From Phycisphaeraceae bacterium (GTDB taxonomy: Bacteria; Planctomycetota; Phycisphaerae; Phycisphaerales; Phycisphaeraceae), in the NCBI GenBank assembly GCA_016763955.1, contig JAESSU010000432.1:1-6353 (forward strand): a stretch of DNA of 6,353 bases, in the 5' to 3' direction. Made by a program: the position numbers and the translations under genes. Each line of letters begins with the position of its first letter. Position 1 is the first letter of the stretch. Below the pieces are notes generated by a model, which worked only from the letters and a program-made list of their open reading frames with translations, was not told the DNA's origin and ran no database searches. Of this stretch, positions 1-6,353 are shown piece by piece.

Positions 1-233
1 CAGCATGGCAGCAGGAATGACAACGACATGGTACTCTCATAACAACTGGTACAAAGATTCGGGGCAAACCAGAGCCACCGTAATCGTGCGTAAGGCAAAA
101 GCTGCAGGAGTTTACGGAGGTTCACACCGGCTACAGTCAACACAGCATTCATGGCGTGATAATGTTCAGCTTCGTTGTGTATCGCCTTGAACCGCAATTC
201 ATCAGGGATGTAATAGGTTTGTTTTTTCATCAT
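1..233 (-). CDS. Start of an unrecognised open reading frame running off the left edge
   Basis: Beginning at a double ATG (233-228), the minus strand is open for 77 codons to the window edge, while the other two minus frames carry stops. The translation begins MMKKQTYYIPDELRFKAI and continues through EAEHYHAMNAVLTVAGVNLR to a hydrophobic stretch (KLLQLL, then RLRWLWF). It lies 19 bases after the GH20 stop, as the next gene of the run would. The ribosome site is weak (AAGAAA near the start). The part MNAVLTVAGVNLRKLLQLL loosely resembles the C-terminal tail of some IS5-family DDE transposases, but such a tail would be expected near the end of a protein, not 28 residues from its start. It may thus be a transposase remnant joined to other sequence, the start of an unrelated gene, or chance. 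I give no function. Confidence 0.35.
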   Translation of the reverse strand, partial: MMKKQTYYIPDELRFKAIHNEAEHYHAMNAVLTVAGVNLRKLLQLLPYARLRWLWFAPNLCTSCYESTMSLSFLLPC

Positions 234-252
234 TAGTTTCTTGTTGCGTTTC

Positions 253-2202
253 TTATTTACCAAAGACTATTTCTAACGAGTGAACTTGCTGGGCCATTGA
301 GGGGTTATGAAAAGCTTGAGCAGTAGATCGTTCGCCGAGCCAGCTAGCTCCGGTATCGTCTACCAAAATGTGATCCGGTTGCTGCACGAGGCCGCAGCTA
401 TTTCCCACACGCACGGGACATGAAGTATGTTGCCCCATCTGCACTTGGGCATAGAGAATGCCGATGCCACCGTAACCGGACACTTCCGCACGTGCACGGA
501 GCAATCGACGATTCACTGGAATCGGATATTTGATGGTGAAGAATGGGCCATCACTGTAGTCGCCATCCCAAGGCTTGGGCATATCACTACTCAGCGCAAC
601 CCAGTCCGATGAACCTTCGTACTGCACGCTCCACTTTGTAAACGGCCAACCATAATAGTCCGGCAAGGAATAGCGAATCACAAACAAACCTGTCTCATGG
701 AGAGACTCGTTTTTTATCGAATCGAAAAAGGTCGCCAGCTTGTCATGTAAACCACGTTCAAACTGGTCAGTGCTTCTCGCGCAAGCTGCGGCAATATTCG
801 GCCGTCGTAGTTGCCAGTCATCACGACGACGATCCGCGATGGCGATGAGATCACCAAGCAACTTCTGCCCCTTGTCCAATAGCGCCGCCTGTTGGTTAAC
901 GCCCCCATTAAAGCCCTCATAAAGCCCTTCCACAACCTCGTGAATTTCATGCTGTACCAATTCTTGTTGCAGTCTCAATAGAATTCCATCTAATACATCT
1001 CGACTAAACCCAACGGGTACGCGATCACGAAACGATCCTAGGAGCATCGTCAACAAACGGGCCTGATTCGCTCGCTCAAATGCGTAAGGCGACAATGGCC
1101 CACGCAAAAATGCTTCGGGAGTTTCCCACTTACGCAAAGGCCCTACCGATGTAGCCGTCCAAAGAGCTTGCAGGAATGTGGCATCATCAAGCCCAAATAA
1201 TTCAGCATACGCTTGCTTACAAATCTCTTGACCATCCTCAGCTTGTGGGTTACTCCAACGCCTACCAGCAAAGGCGATCACCGGATATTGATCCTCCAAA
1301 AGCCCCCCATCCCAAAGGGTCAACAATCCCCCCATAGGCTCAAACCGCTGAGCGTAGGTCGTCAGAGATTCCGTATTCCGCACACCACTCGCAGCCCATG
1401 GCCCCACCACATAAGAGATCCCACGCTGATCATAATCAGCCATGCGATGATCACGACGCCGGCGACCGAAATGTGTTTTCGTCTGCTCGACCAAAGTGTC
1501 GTACTGCCACACACATTGGATGATGTCCATCGGGATGACATCCATCGCTGCGGGCAAGTCCTCTAGGAAATCATCCCACATGATGATGCGTTTCCCCAAC
1601 TTGCCGGTAACGATTTGATGCATCCGCACGATGTGCTGAGCATAAAGATCATCGAGCATTTCGCCGTTACGAATCCGTTGGGTGCAAAGCGAACAACAGC
1701 CCATGTCCCAAACCTCATCGCAACCGACATGCAAATACTCGGAGGGAAAAATCTCACTTAGTTCCGTGAGATAGTCATCTAGAAATTGATAAGTCCCCTC
1801 CACAGAAGGGCAGAAGGTACTAAGCCCCTTGGCCCCGGCACGCCCTACGCCCCCCTCACGCAGTTCAGCTAGAGGCTTAAGTTGTTCATGGCGTAGGAAC
1901 AGTTCGGCATGCCCCAGTGTGGAGACAATCGGAATCACATCCATTTGTCGCTGCGTTGCATAGGCCACAATTTCCCGCATTTGATCGGGCGTATAACTCT
2001 GCTCGGGAGCAGGCCAAGGAAAGGACTTTGTGCGCACGCGCCCTTCAAGATACAACGCCACCGTGTTGAATCCGAACTGTTTTGCAAAGTCAATAAAATG
2101 CCGAATCGTATCGAGCGTTTCCATTTGCCGCGCCAGGTCAAGCTGAACAGCCCGCATCTGCCAAGGTGTACTCATTTTCGTCATCTCTTTGTTAAATTTC
2201 AT
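253..2202 (-). CDS. GH20 beta-N-acetylhexosaminidase-like protein, GcnA-like, no signal peptide
   Basis: 649 residues from the first ATG. The catalytic barrel begins almost at once (RAVQLDLARQ near residue 18), without the N-terminal GH20b domain of classical hexosaminidases; this layout recalls the GcnA-like branch. Barrel landmarks are FNTVALYLEGR (45-55), IPIVSTLGHAELFLR (90-104), the GH20 signature YLHVGCDEVWDMG (156-168) with the catalytic Asp162-Glu163 pair (codons 1719-1714), IIMWDDF (206-212), VWQYDT (231-236) and LTLWDGG (294-300). Known GH20 enzymes use the substrate's N-acetyl group as nucleophile, stabilised by this Asp, with Glu as acid/base, releasing terminal GlcNAc or GalNAc. 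Residues about 320-490 are mainly helical; about 500-649 form a beta-rich C-terminal region I do not recognise. No signal peptide or membrane segment is seen, so action is probably cytoplasmic on imported oligosaccharides. Four cysteines surround the catalytic motif (161, 169, 170, 173). The start may instead be Met10 at 2175. It is probably in one operon with the esterase upstream. Confidence 0.85.
   Translation of the reverse strand: MKFNKEMTKMSTPWQMRAVQLDLARQMETLDTIRHFIDFAKQFGFNTVALYLEGRVRTKSFPWPAPEQSYTPDQMREIVAYATQRQMDVIPIVSTLGHAELFLRHEQLKPLAELREGGVGRAGAKGLSTFCPSVEGTYQFLDDYLTELSEIFPSEYLHVGCDEVWDMGCCSLCTQRIRNGEMLDDLYAQHIVRMHQIVTGKLGKRIIMWDDFLEDLPAAMDVIPMDIIQCVWQYDTLVEQTKTHFGRRRRDHRMADYDQRGISYVVGPWAASGVRNTESLTTYAQRFEPMGGLLTLWDGGLLEDQYPVIAFAGRRWSNPQAEDGQEICKQAYAELFGLDDATFLQALWTATSVGPLRKWETPEAFLRGPLSPYAFERANQARLLTMLLGSFRDRVPVGFSRDVLDGILLRLQQELVQHEIHEVVEGLYEGFNGGVNQQAALLDKGQKLLGDLIAIADRRRDDWQLRRPNIAAACARSTDQFERGLHDKLATFFDSIKNESLHETGLFVIRYSLPDYYGWPFTKWSVQYEGSSDWVALSSDMPKPWDGDYSDGPFFTIKYPIPVNRRLLRARAEVSGYGGIGILYAQVQMGQHTSCPVRVGNSCGLVQQPDHILVDDTGASWLGERSTAQAFHNPSMAQQVHSLEIVFGK
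2185..2190 (-). promoter_or_regulatory. Candidate ribosome binding site for an internal GH20 start at 2175
   Basis: AAAGAG on the minus strand lies 9 bases before the in-frame ATG at 2175 (protein starting MSTPWQMRAV). The first ATG at 2202 has AGG directly against it with no spacing, and the ATG at 2184 abuts this AAAGAG. Met10 is therefore a credible true start, giving 640 residues; the first nine residues (MKFNKEMTK) contribute nothing to the GH20 fold. Confidence 0.4.
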
Positions 2203-2232
2203 CCTGTTTTCGTTACAAATGGGACCAGAAAG

Positions 2233-3018
2233 TTAGTTGGCAGGTTTGCCGTCGACACGATTTTTCCAAATCTCACTCTTGCCATCGTTTTTTAACAGGT
2301 CCTCTAGGTAAGGCCCCATCGCCTGGGCCCAAATGTTGTAGCCCACTTCCGAAGGATGGATTCCATCACGCAATGTTTCCCGAGAGATTTTGCCATCAGG
2401 TTCGATGAACTTATGGCCGAGGTCCAAGTAATAGACTTGCTTGAGATCTTCAAGTTTTGCAATGATTGCATTGGTTTTCGTGACGCGATCTCGCTCCCAA
2501 CAGGGAAAAATACCCAGAAGTAAAATCTTGGTGTGGGGCAGTTTCGTTTTCACAGCTGTCACAATCGCTGTGACCCCCTCCGCGGTTTGCTCGGTGGTGT
2601 TCTTGTTGCCGGTCAGATTGTTGATCCCAATGAGCACCACGACCACCTTCGGATTCAGTCCGTCCAACTCACCGCCTTCGGTGATACGCCAAAGAAGATG
2701 TTGCGTCTTATCGCCGGGGACCGAAAATGTGACTGCATTAAGCGGAGAAAAGTATTTAGCCCACACTGCGGCTCCCCCCTCGGGGCTTTTGCCATATTGC
2801 AACCCATGTGTAATCGAATCCCCAAGGAATACCACTCGCGAACTAGGCCACTTGGAGTGAGCGATAATGCTATTGTGTTGAGCCACCGCCCAGTCTTCTG
2901 TTCGTGGTGTGGGAGTCGCCGCAGGATTGTCTGCGTCTTCGGAAAGTTCCTGAGCAAATCCCATAGAAGCTGTCAAGAGAATGACTACCAGAATAAGCAG
3001 TCGTTGGAATATATTCAT
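2233..3018 (-). CDS. Secreted SGNH/GDSL hydrolase, PAF-acetylhydrolase-like carbohydrate esterase candidate
   Basis: This 261-residue protein has the four SGNH blocks (numbered from the ATG at 3018): FLGDSITHG with nucleophile Ser68, SVPGDKT with oxyanion Gly102, IGINNLTGN with Gly131/Asn133, and RDGIHPS with Asp218/His221. The IGINN block followed by EQTAEGV resembles the PAF-AH 1b alpha-like branch, whose bacterial members are often acetyl esterases acting on glycans. The N-terminus (NIFQRLLILVVILLTASMGFA) is a signal peptide with probable cleavage after GFA, before QE; there is no lipobox cysteine. The frame can begin at a GTG (3021), but the ATG at 3018 sits 8 bases from an AAAGGA ribosome site and is preferred. 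It lies 30 bases downstream of the multidomain glycosidase and 30 bases upstream of the longest GH20 start, so it is probably co-transcribed. Likely role (inferred): removing acetyl or other ester groups that block glycosidase action in the periplasm or outside the cell. The actual ester substrate cannot be read from sequence. Confidence 0.9.
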   Translation of the reverse strand: MNIFQRLLILVVILLTASMGFAQELSEDADNPAATPTPRTEDWAVAQHNSIIAHSKWPSSRVVFLGDSITHGLQYGKSPEGGAAVWAKYFSPLNAVTFSVPGDKTQHLLWRITEGGELDGLNPKVVVVLIGINNLTGNKNTTEQTAEGVTAIVTAVKTKLPHTKILLLGIFPCWERDRVTKTNAIIAKLEDLKQVYYLDLGHKFIEPDGKISRETLRDGIHPSEVGYNIWAQAMGPYLEDLLKNDGKSEIWKNRVDGKPAN

Positions 3019-3026
3019 CACAGTTT

Positions 3027-3032
3027 TCCTTT
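3027..3032 (-). promoter_or_regulatory. Ribosome binding site that decides the esterase start
   Basis: AAAGGA on the minus strand lies 8 bases before the ATG at 3018 and only 5 before the in-frame GTG at 3021. The spacing favours ATG, so the protein is probably one residue shorter than the longest reading frame. Confidence 0.6.
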
Positions 3033-3048
3033 TAAATAAGTTACGGTT

Positions 3049-6000
3049 TTACGGTTGTTGACTGACCACCATATCGGTGCAGTAAAAGTCCGCCGTTCCT
3101 TCGACGCCGCAAGAAAGAACGCCGAATCGAAAGCCCATACTCTTTGTACCTGCGGGCGTGATAATGTTTGCCTTGAAGGTCCCCCAGTCACCTGCGAGTG
3201 TGGCAGCCATTCTCCCAATCGGATGTGATCCCAACCATTTACCCTTTTTGCCTAAAAAGAAAACGGAACCCCCGCCACCGCACCATTTTTTCTTGCCCTG
3301 AATTTTTCCTTTGAGGCGAAATGAAACGGCATAAGCGGTTTCTGCCGTTGCAGGAATGGTCTGGTCCCACATGCTATGCGACTGAGCTTCGGAAGATGCA
3401 CAAATCCAAAGCACACGTTTGCCATCAACTTCTTTAACACCTCCTTTAATTTGGGCAGCGATATCATCTGTCGCATTATCCACGGTTTTTGAAAACCGCC
3501 ATGATGGAATTTTTTGACCTTTACTTTGTGACAAGTTCGTATTACGAAGCAGGTTTGTAACCGCTGGAGCTTGATGTCCCAAAAGGCGGTAGCGTCCAAA
3601 GTGAGAAGTGTCGTTGCTGTTTTCAGCGATACCGTGCAAGGCCATCTGTGTCTTACGTGCCATCGCAGCATCGGCTGCATCATCGAACACAAAGTCCAGG
3701 CCTAAACGCGCACCGGCTTCGAGTTTAAAAGGTGCGTTTTCTTTAGGACGAATGCGTCCCTCCATCACGTAACCGGTCGCGGATCGCTTGCCGACAAATT
3801 CAACGTCGATGGACTCACCTTTTCGTGCGAAACTTTTGAACAAACAAGGTTCAACCGTATCGCCCACAGCAGGTACGACGACGAGTTGTTCTGCGCCAAA
3901 GGTATAGATTGGCGTTTGTGATTTTAGGGGTCTGCCATCAAAGAAAAATTCCAACGCATCCTGAAGAAAGGCCCGGCGAACCGTCCCCGCTGGCACCGTT
4001 TTGATCGCATCGTCAGTGACATCAATGAAGAAGTAGACACCGTCATTAGGTCGCCATGCCGTTTTTACGGTAAATGAAAGATCCTTAGGGCCCTGCCACG
4101 CATTGGGTTCATAGTACCCCACTGGTGGACGACCGATGACCACATGCGATGCCACATCTGCGGTTTCCCCTGTAATGCCCTGCCAGTCTGAAGACTCCCC
4201 GTCGAGCTTAATGGCGTGGGGCGCTAGGGGAATTCCCTGAGCAATCCCTTCAGAAGCAAACGCATATTCAGTGGAGGCGATTTGCTTGCCGTTCTGCAAC
4301 AAGCTGACAATCAAGGCATGGTTACCACGTGGTAATGCACCGGCTTTAAAACGGAATTTCACATCCGCCTGTTTACCCGCTTCAAGTGTGATTTCTTTCA
4401 TGAAAGAAACCGTGGATTTAAGTGATGTGATTTTCAATTCAGCTGTCATCGGCGTGAGTAACAGGTTCGCAACAGACAACATGCCCTCCACGTCATCGCC
4501 GGGGCTAACCAATGCTGGGAAAGTTGCCACATTCAGGAACGGTGCTTCGCTTAGGTCCGCAGGCACATCGAAGATGTAGATAGGTTCCATACCAAAGGTC
4601 ACCGTCAGAAGATTGCCCGCCGCTTCCCATTGCAGAGGATTGCCTAGATAGTCCATTCCTAAGTAGGTTCCACTTTTATTAACAGTAAAACAACGGGTGG
4701 TTGGGACATCTGCAAAAAGTGCAGCGGTGTGTTTGCCCTCAAGAGAAGTCACCAAAACCCCTGCGGATGTTGATGAGGAAATGGGCAACAGGTCAATGGA
4801 CTTGCTCTGCGTGAGGACCGAAGCCAGAGCTGCATAGGCAAGACCTTTTTGAGTCGGGCAACCATTAGATGCGTTAGGACTTAAATAAAATGTAGAAGAC
4901 CCCATGAGCATAAAATAGCGTTCCACACCCAAAGCACAGTCCAAGAGAATTGATTGCGTTTGCCAGCAAGCTCCGACATGTTCCGTGGCCATGGTCACTG
5001 CATTGGCGGCGACGAGTGTGATGCCATTTTCTTGCCGGGCGTGTGTTCGATATTTTGCTAGTAGCTGATCCTCCGTAAGCGGCTGGCCGTTCTGACGGGG
5101 CGCTTGCATGATGCCACTTTCAGAGTTCCAGATGGGAACTTCTTTGTCCAAATACTTACGCAGGATCGCGCGGGTTCGCTCAATTTTTCGATCCCGACGC
5201 CAAGCACTAATGGGGGATGACCCTAGGTAATTATGAAATGAAAGGATGTCAAAATAGCCCCCACCGCCGGCCTTTAACACGTCCTCAGTCCATTGGGGAT
5301 AAATGGTCACACCACAAAGCCCAACGATCTTGGCATCAGGATCCACTTCTTTGATCACACGATACGCACTCTTGAGCATCGCAACATATTGACTGGGTTT
5401 GATGTGCATCCCGGCATTAGGCTCATTGAGAATTTCCCAGTACTTGATTCGCCCCTTGTAGTGTTCGACAAAAGCACGGATCCAGTTTTCCCACTCTCTG
5501 GGATCAGTCTCCACTTTGCTCAAATCCACCTGCCCCATATCGAAGCGGGGACTAATACAAAACAACACTTCTAGTCCTGCATTGAAGGCAAGACTCACAT
5601 CACGGTCAGAATACTGAAAACCGGGTTTACCATCGGCTTGCTTGGGACACCATGGGATGACCCGTTCGAAGCGTCCGCCGATTGCAATATCTTCATTGTG
5701 AATTCGAACAATACCGTGCCCTGCTAAAGGAGAGGATACGGGACGTTCACTCATCGGCGCAACGGGCAGTGTTGCAGCAACCGGATAACTTTTTGTAACA
5801 CACACAGCTCCCGTCGAATCTTTCAATGCGATATCAATTTGATACAAGCCGTGAACTTTGGGGAACGGTAAATCCCAAATCAATTGAGCATCATTTGAAC
5901 CGGTAAAGTCCAAGTTTTTTGTGCCTGAATAGAAAGTTTTCTGATTGCCATCATGAAGGGTCACATCCACCGTAAGCGGCGCGCTAAGTTGGGCAGCAGC

Positions 6001-6353
6001 GGGAACCCCCACTGTCAGACGCACGGGCTTACCTGCGGGGAAGTAGCCAAAATAGTCAGAGGGAATCTCCATCGTGACCCCAGCAAGCCGAGTTTGCTTC
6101 TGCAAAAATGCGCGATGAGCCTGCTCCTGCTCGGTAGCGGATTGCGTGGGCCTACCGTCCTCAAAATGTTTTTTGATTTGTTTGGCTAAAAGTACGCGGT
6201 CATAGATGGCTAATTCATCACAATCAAAACGCAGCGTGTTGTCAGGGTTCCGAATCGAGCCGATCTTCAAGCCCCCACGATGTTCTTCAGGATTTTGGAT
6301 GTAACGTCCGCCGGGCGTTTGATGCTGGTGAAAGTCTCCCTCAAATGCCTTCG
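3049..6353 (-). CDS. Multidomain secreted-type glycoside hydrolase: LamG tail, clan GH-A-like barrel, CBM9-like and C-terminal beta-sandwich (5' end missing)
   Basis: The frame is open from the window edge to a TAA at 3051-3049, giving 1100 visible residues (residue 1 = codon at 6351). A TTG at 6270 is not the real start, because clear LamG sequence continues upstream of it. Visible domains: residues 1-67, end of a LamG/concanavalin-like lectin fold (KIGSIRNP, then DELAIYDRVLLAKQI); about 91-195, a beta-rich Ig-like domain; about 210-490, a TIM barrel with YWEILNEPN (presumed acid/base Glu310, codon 5424-5422), SFHNY and PIWNSESG (presumed nucleophile Glu411, codon 5121-5119), followed by a beta-rich region to about 597; about 602-702, an Ig-like spacer; about 710-925, a CBM9/DOMON-like domain (KLDGESSDW, then GVYFFIDVTDD, then DALEFFFDG); about 930-1100, a beta-sandwich starting NLLRNTNLS, like CBM4/9-type jelly rolls. 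The NEP/ExG pattern fits clan GH-A (GH39 or GH5 style), but I cannot assign a family or substrate. It is probably exported; the signal region is off-window. It is the first visible gene of the run. Confidence 0.85.
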   Translation of the reverse strand, partial: KAFEGDFHQHQTPGGRYIQNPEEHRGGLKIGSIRNPDNTLRFDCDELAIYDRVLLAKQIKKHFEDGRPTQSATEQEQAHRAFLQKQTRLAGVTMEIPSDYFGYFPAGKPVRLTVGVPAAAQLSAPLTVDVTLHDGNQKTFYSGTKNLDFTGSNDAQLIWDLPFPKVHGLYQIDIALKDSTGAVCVTKSYPVAATLPVAPMSERPVSSPLAGHGIVRIHNEDIAIGGRFERVIPWCPKQADGKPGFQYSDRDVSLAFNAGLEVLFCISPRFDMGQVDLSKVETDPREWENWIRAFVEHYKGRIKYWEILNEPNAGMHIKPSQYVAMLKSAYRVIKEVDPDAKIVGLCGVTIYPQWTEDVLKAGGGGYFDILSFHNYLGSSPISAWRRDRKIERTRAILRKYLDKEVPIWNSESGIMQAPRQNGQPLTEDQLLAKYRTHARQENGITLVAANAVTMATEHVGACWQTQSILLDCALGVERYFMLMGSSTFYLSPNASNGCPTQKGLAYAALASVLTQSKSIDLLPISSSTSAGVLVTSLEGKHTAALFADVPTTRCFTVNKSGTYLGMDYLGNPLQWEAAGNLLTVTFGMEPIYIFDVPADLSEAPFLNVATFPALVSPGDDVEGMLSVANLLLTPMTAELKITSLKSTVSFMKEITLEAGKQADVKFRFKAGALPRGNHALIVSLLQNGKQIASTEYAFASEGIAQGIPLAPHAIKLDGESSDWQGITGETADVASHVVIGRPPVGYYEPNAWQGPKDLSFTVKTAWRPNDGVYFFIDVTDDAIKTVPAGTVRRAFLQDALEFFFDGRPLKSQTPIYTFGAEQLVVVPAVGDTVEPCLFKSFARKGESIDVEFVGKRSATGYVMEGRIRPKENAPFKLEAGARLGLDFVFDDAADAAMARKTQMALHGIAENSNDTSHFGRYRLLGHQAPAVTNLLRNTNLSQSKGQKIPSWRFSKTVDNATDDIAAQIKGGVKEVDGKRVLWICASSEAQSHSMWDQTIPATAETAYAVSFRLKGKIQGKKKWCGGGGSVFFLGKKGKWLGSHPIGRMAATLAGDWGTFKANIITPAGTKSMGFRFGVLSCGVEGTADFYCTDMVVSQQP

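Noticed and set aside
5..190. Plus-strand 61-codon open frame at the left edge
   Set aside because: Its composition shows no fold or motif and it has no convincing ribosome site; the minus-strand frame over the same bases is longer, open to the edge and in line with the gene run.
1909..2295. Plus-strand 128-codon open frame
   Set aside because: It is antisense to the GH20 start and esterase end, spans their junction, and its translation shows no domain; the minus-strand genes explain the region.
2533..3039. Plus-strand 168-codon open frame
   Set aside because: It is wholly antisense to the esterase, whose SGNH catalytic blocks and signal peptide are unmistakable; the plus-strand product is unlike any family I know.
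3038..3054. Short direct repeat CCGTAA in the glycosidase-esterase gap
   Set aside because: Two copies eight bases apart, one containing the stop codon, is too short to support an operator or repeat element.
6268..6270. TTG as a start codon for the large glycosidase
   Set aside because: The frame is open upstream for 27 further codons to the window edge and that stretch (GGRYIQNPEEHRGG leading into LKIGS) continues a LamG-type domain, so this codon is internal and the gene is 5'-truncated by the window.
1..6353. Terminators, tRNAs, CRISPR repeats, riboswitches, phage genes
   Set aside because: I looked in the three short gaps and across the coding sequence and found no GC-rich hairpin with a T run, no regularly spaced repeats and no structured RNA signature; nearly all bases are coding.

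Overview
The window reads as part of a carbohydrate-degradation locus in a Gram-negative environmental bacterium. The mix of genes recalls the Planctomycetes-Verrucomicrobia-Lentisphaerae group: a very large multidomain secreted glycosidase with a LamG module, a secreted SGNH esterase of the PAF-acetylhydrolase type, and a GcnA-like GH20 enzyme. That taxonomic guess is inferred from gene style; there is no rRNA or marker gene to confirm it. GC content is roughly half by eye and looks even throughout.

All supported genes lie on the minus strand and are read from the right edge to the left. (1) 6353-3049 is the 3' 1100 codons of a multidomain glycoside hydrolase whose 5' end is outside the window. 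Visible domains run from a LamG-type lectin tail through a beta-rich domain, a clan GH-A-like TIM barrel and an Ig-like spacer to a CBM9-like domain and a terminal beta-sandwich. (2) 3018-2233 is a signal-peptide-bearing SGNH/GDSL hydrolase. (3) 2202-253 is a GH20 beta-N-acetylhexosaminidase-like protein without a signal peptide. (4) 233-1 is the start of an unrecognised reading frame that runs off the left edge.

The gaps between consecutive genes are only about 30, 30 (57 if the later GH20 start is used) and 19 bases. I see no hairpin-plus-T-run terminator or obvious promoter between them, so a single transcript is likely. A reasonable model, which is inference, is that the large enzyme binds and cleaves a polysaccharide or glycoconjugate outside the cytoplasm. 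The SGNH enzyme would remove ester groups such as acetyl in the same compartment, and the GH20 protein would trim N-acetylhexosamine from imported fragments in the cytoplasm. No transporter, sulfatase or regulator is visible in the window.

There are no RNA genes, CRISPR arrays, complete mobile elements or long repeats that I can support, and no non-coding stretch longer than about 30 bases. The plus-strand open frames are antisense shadows of the minus-strand genes.
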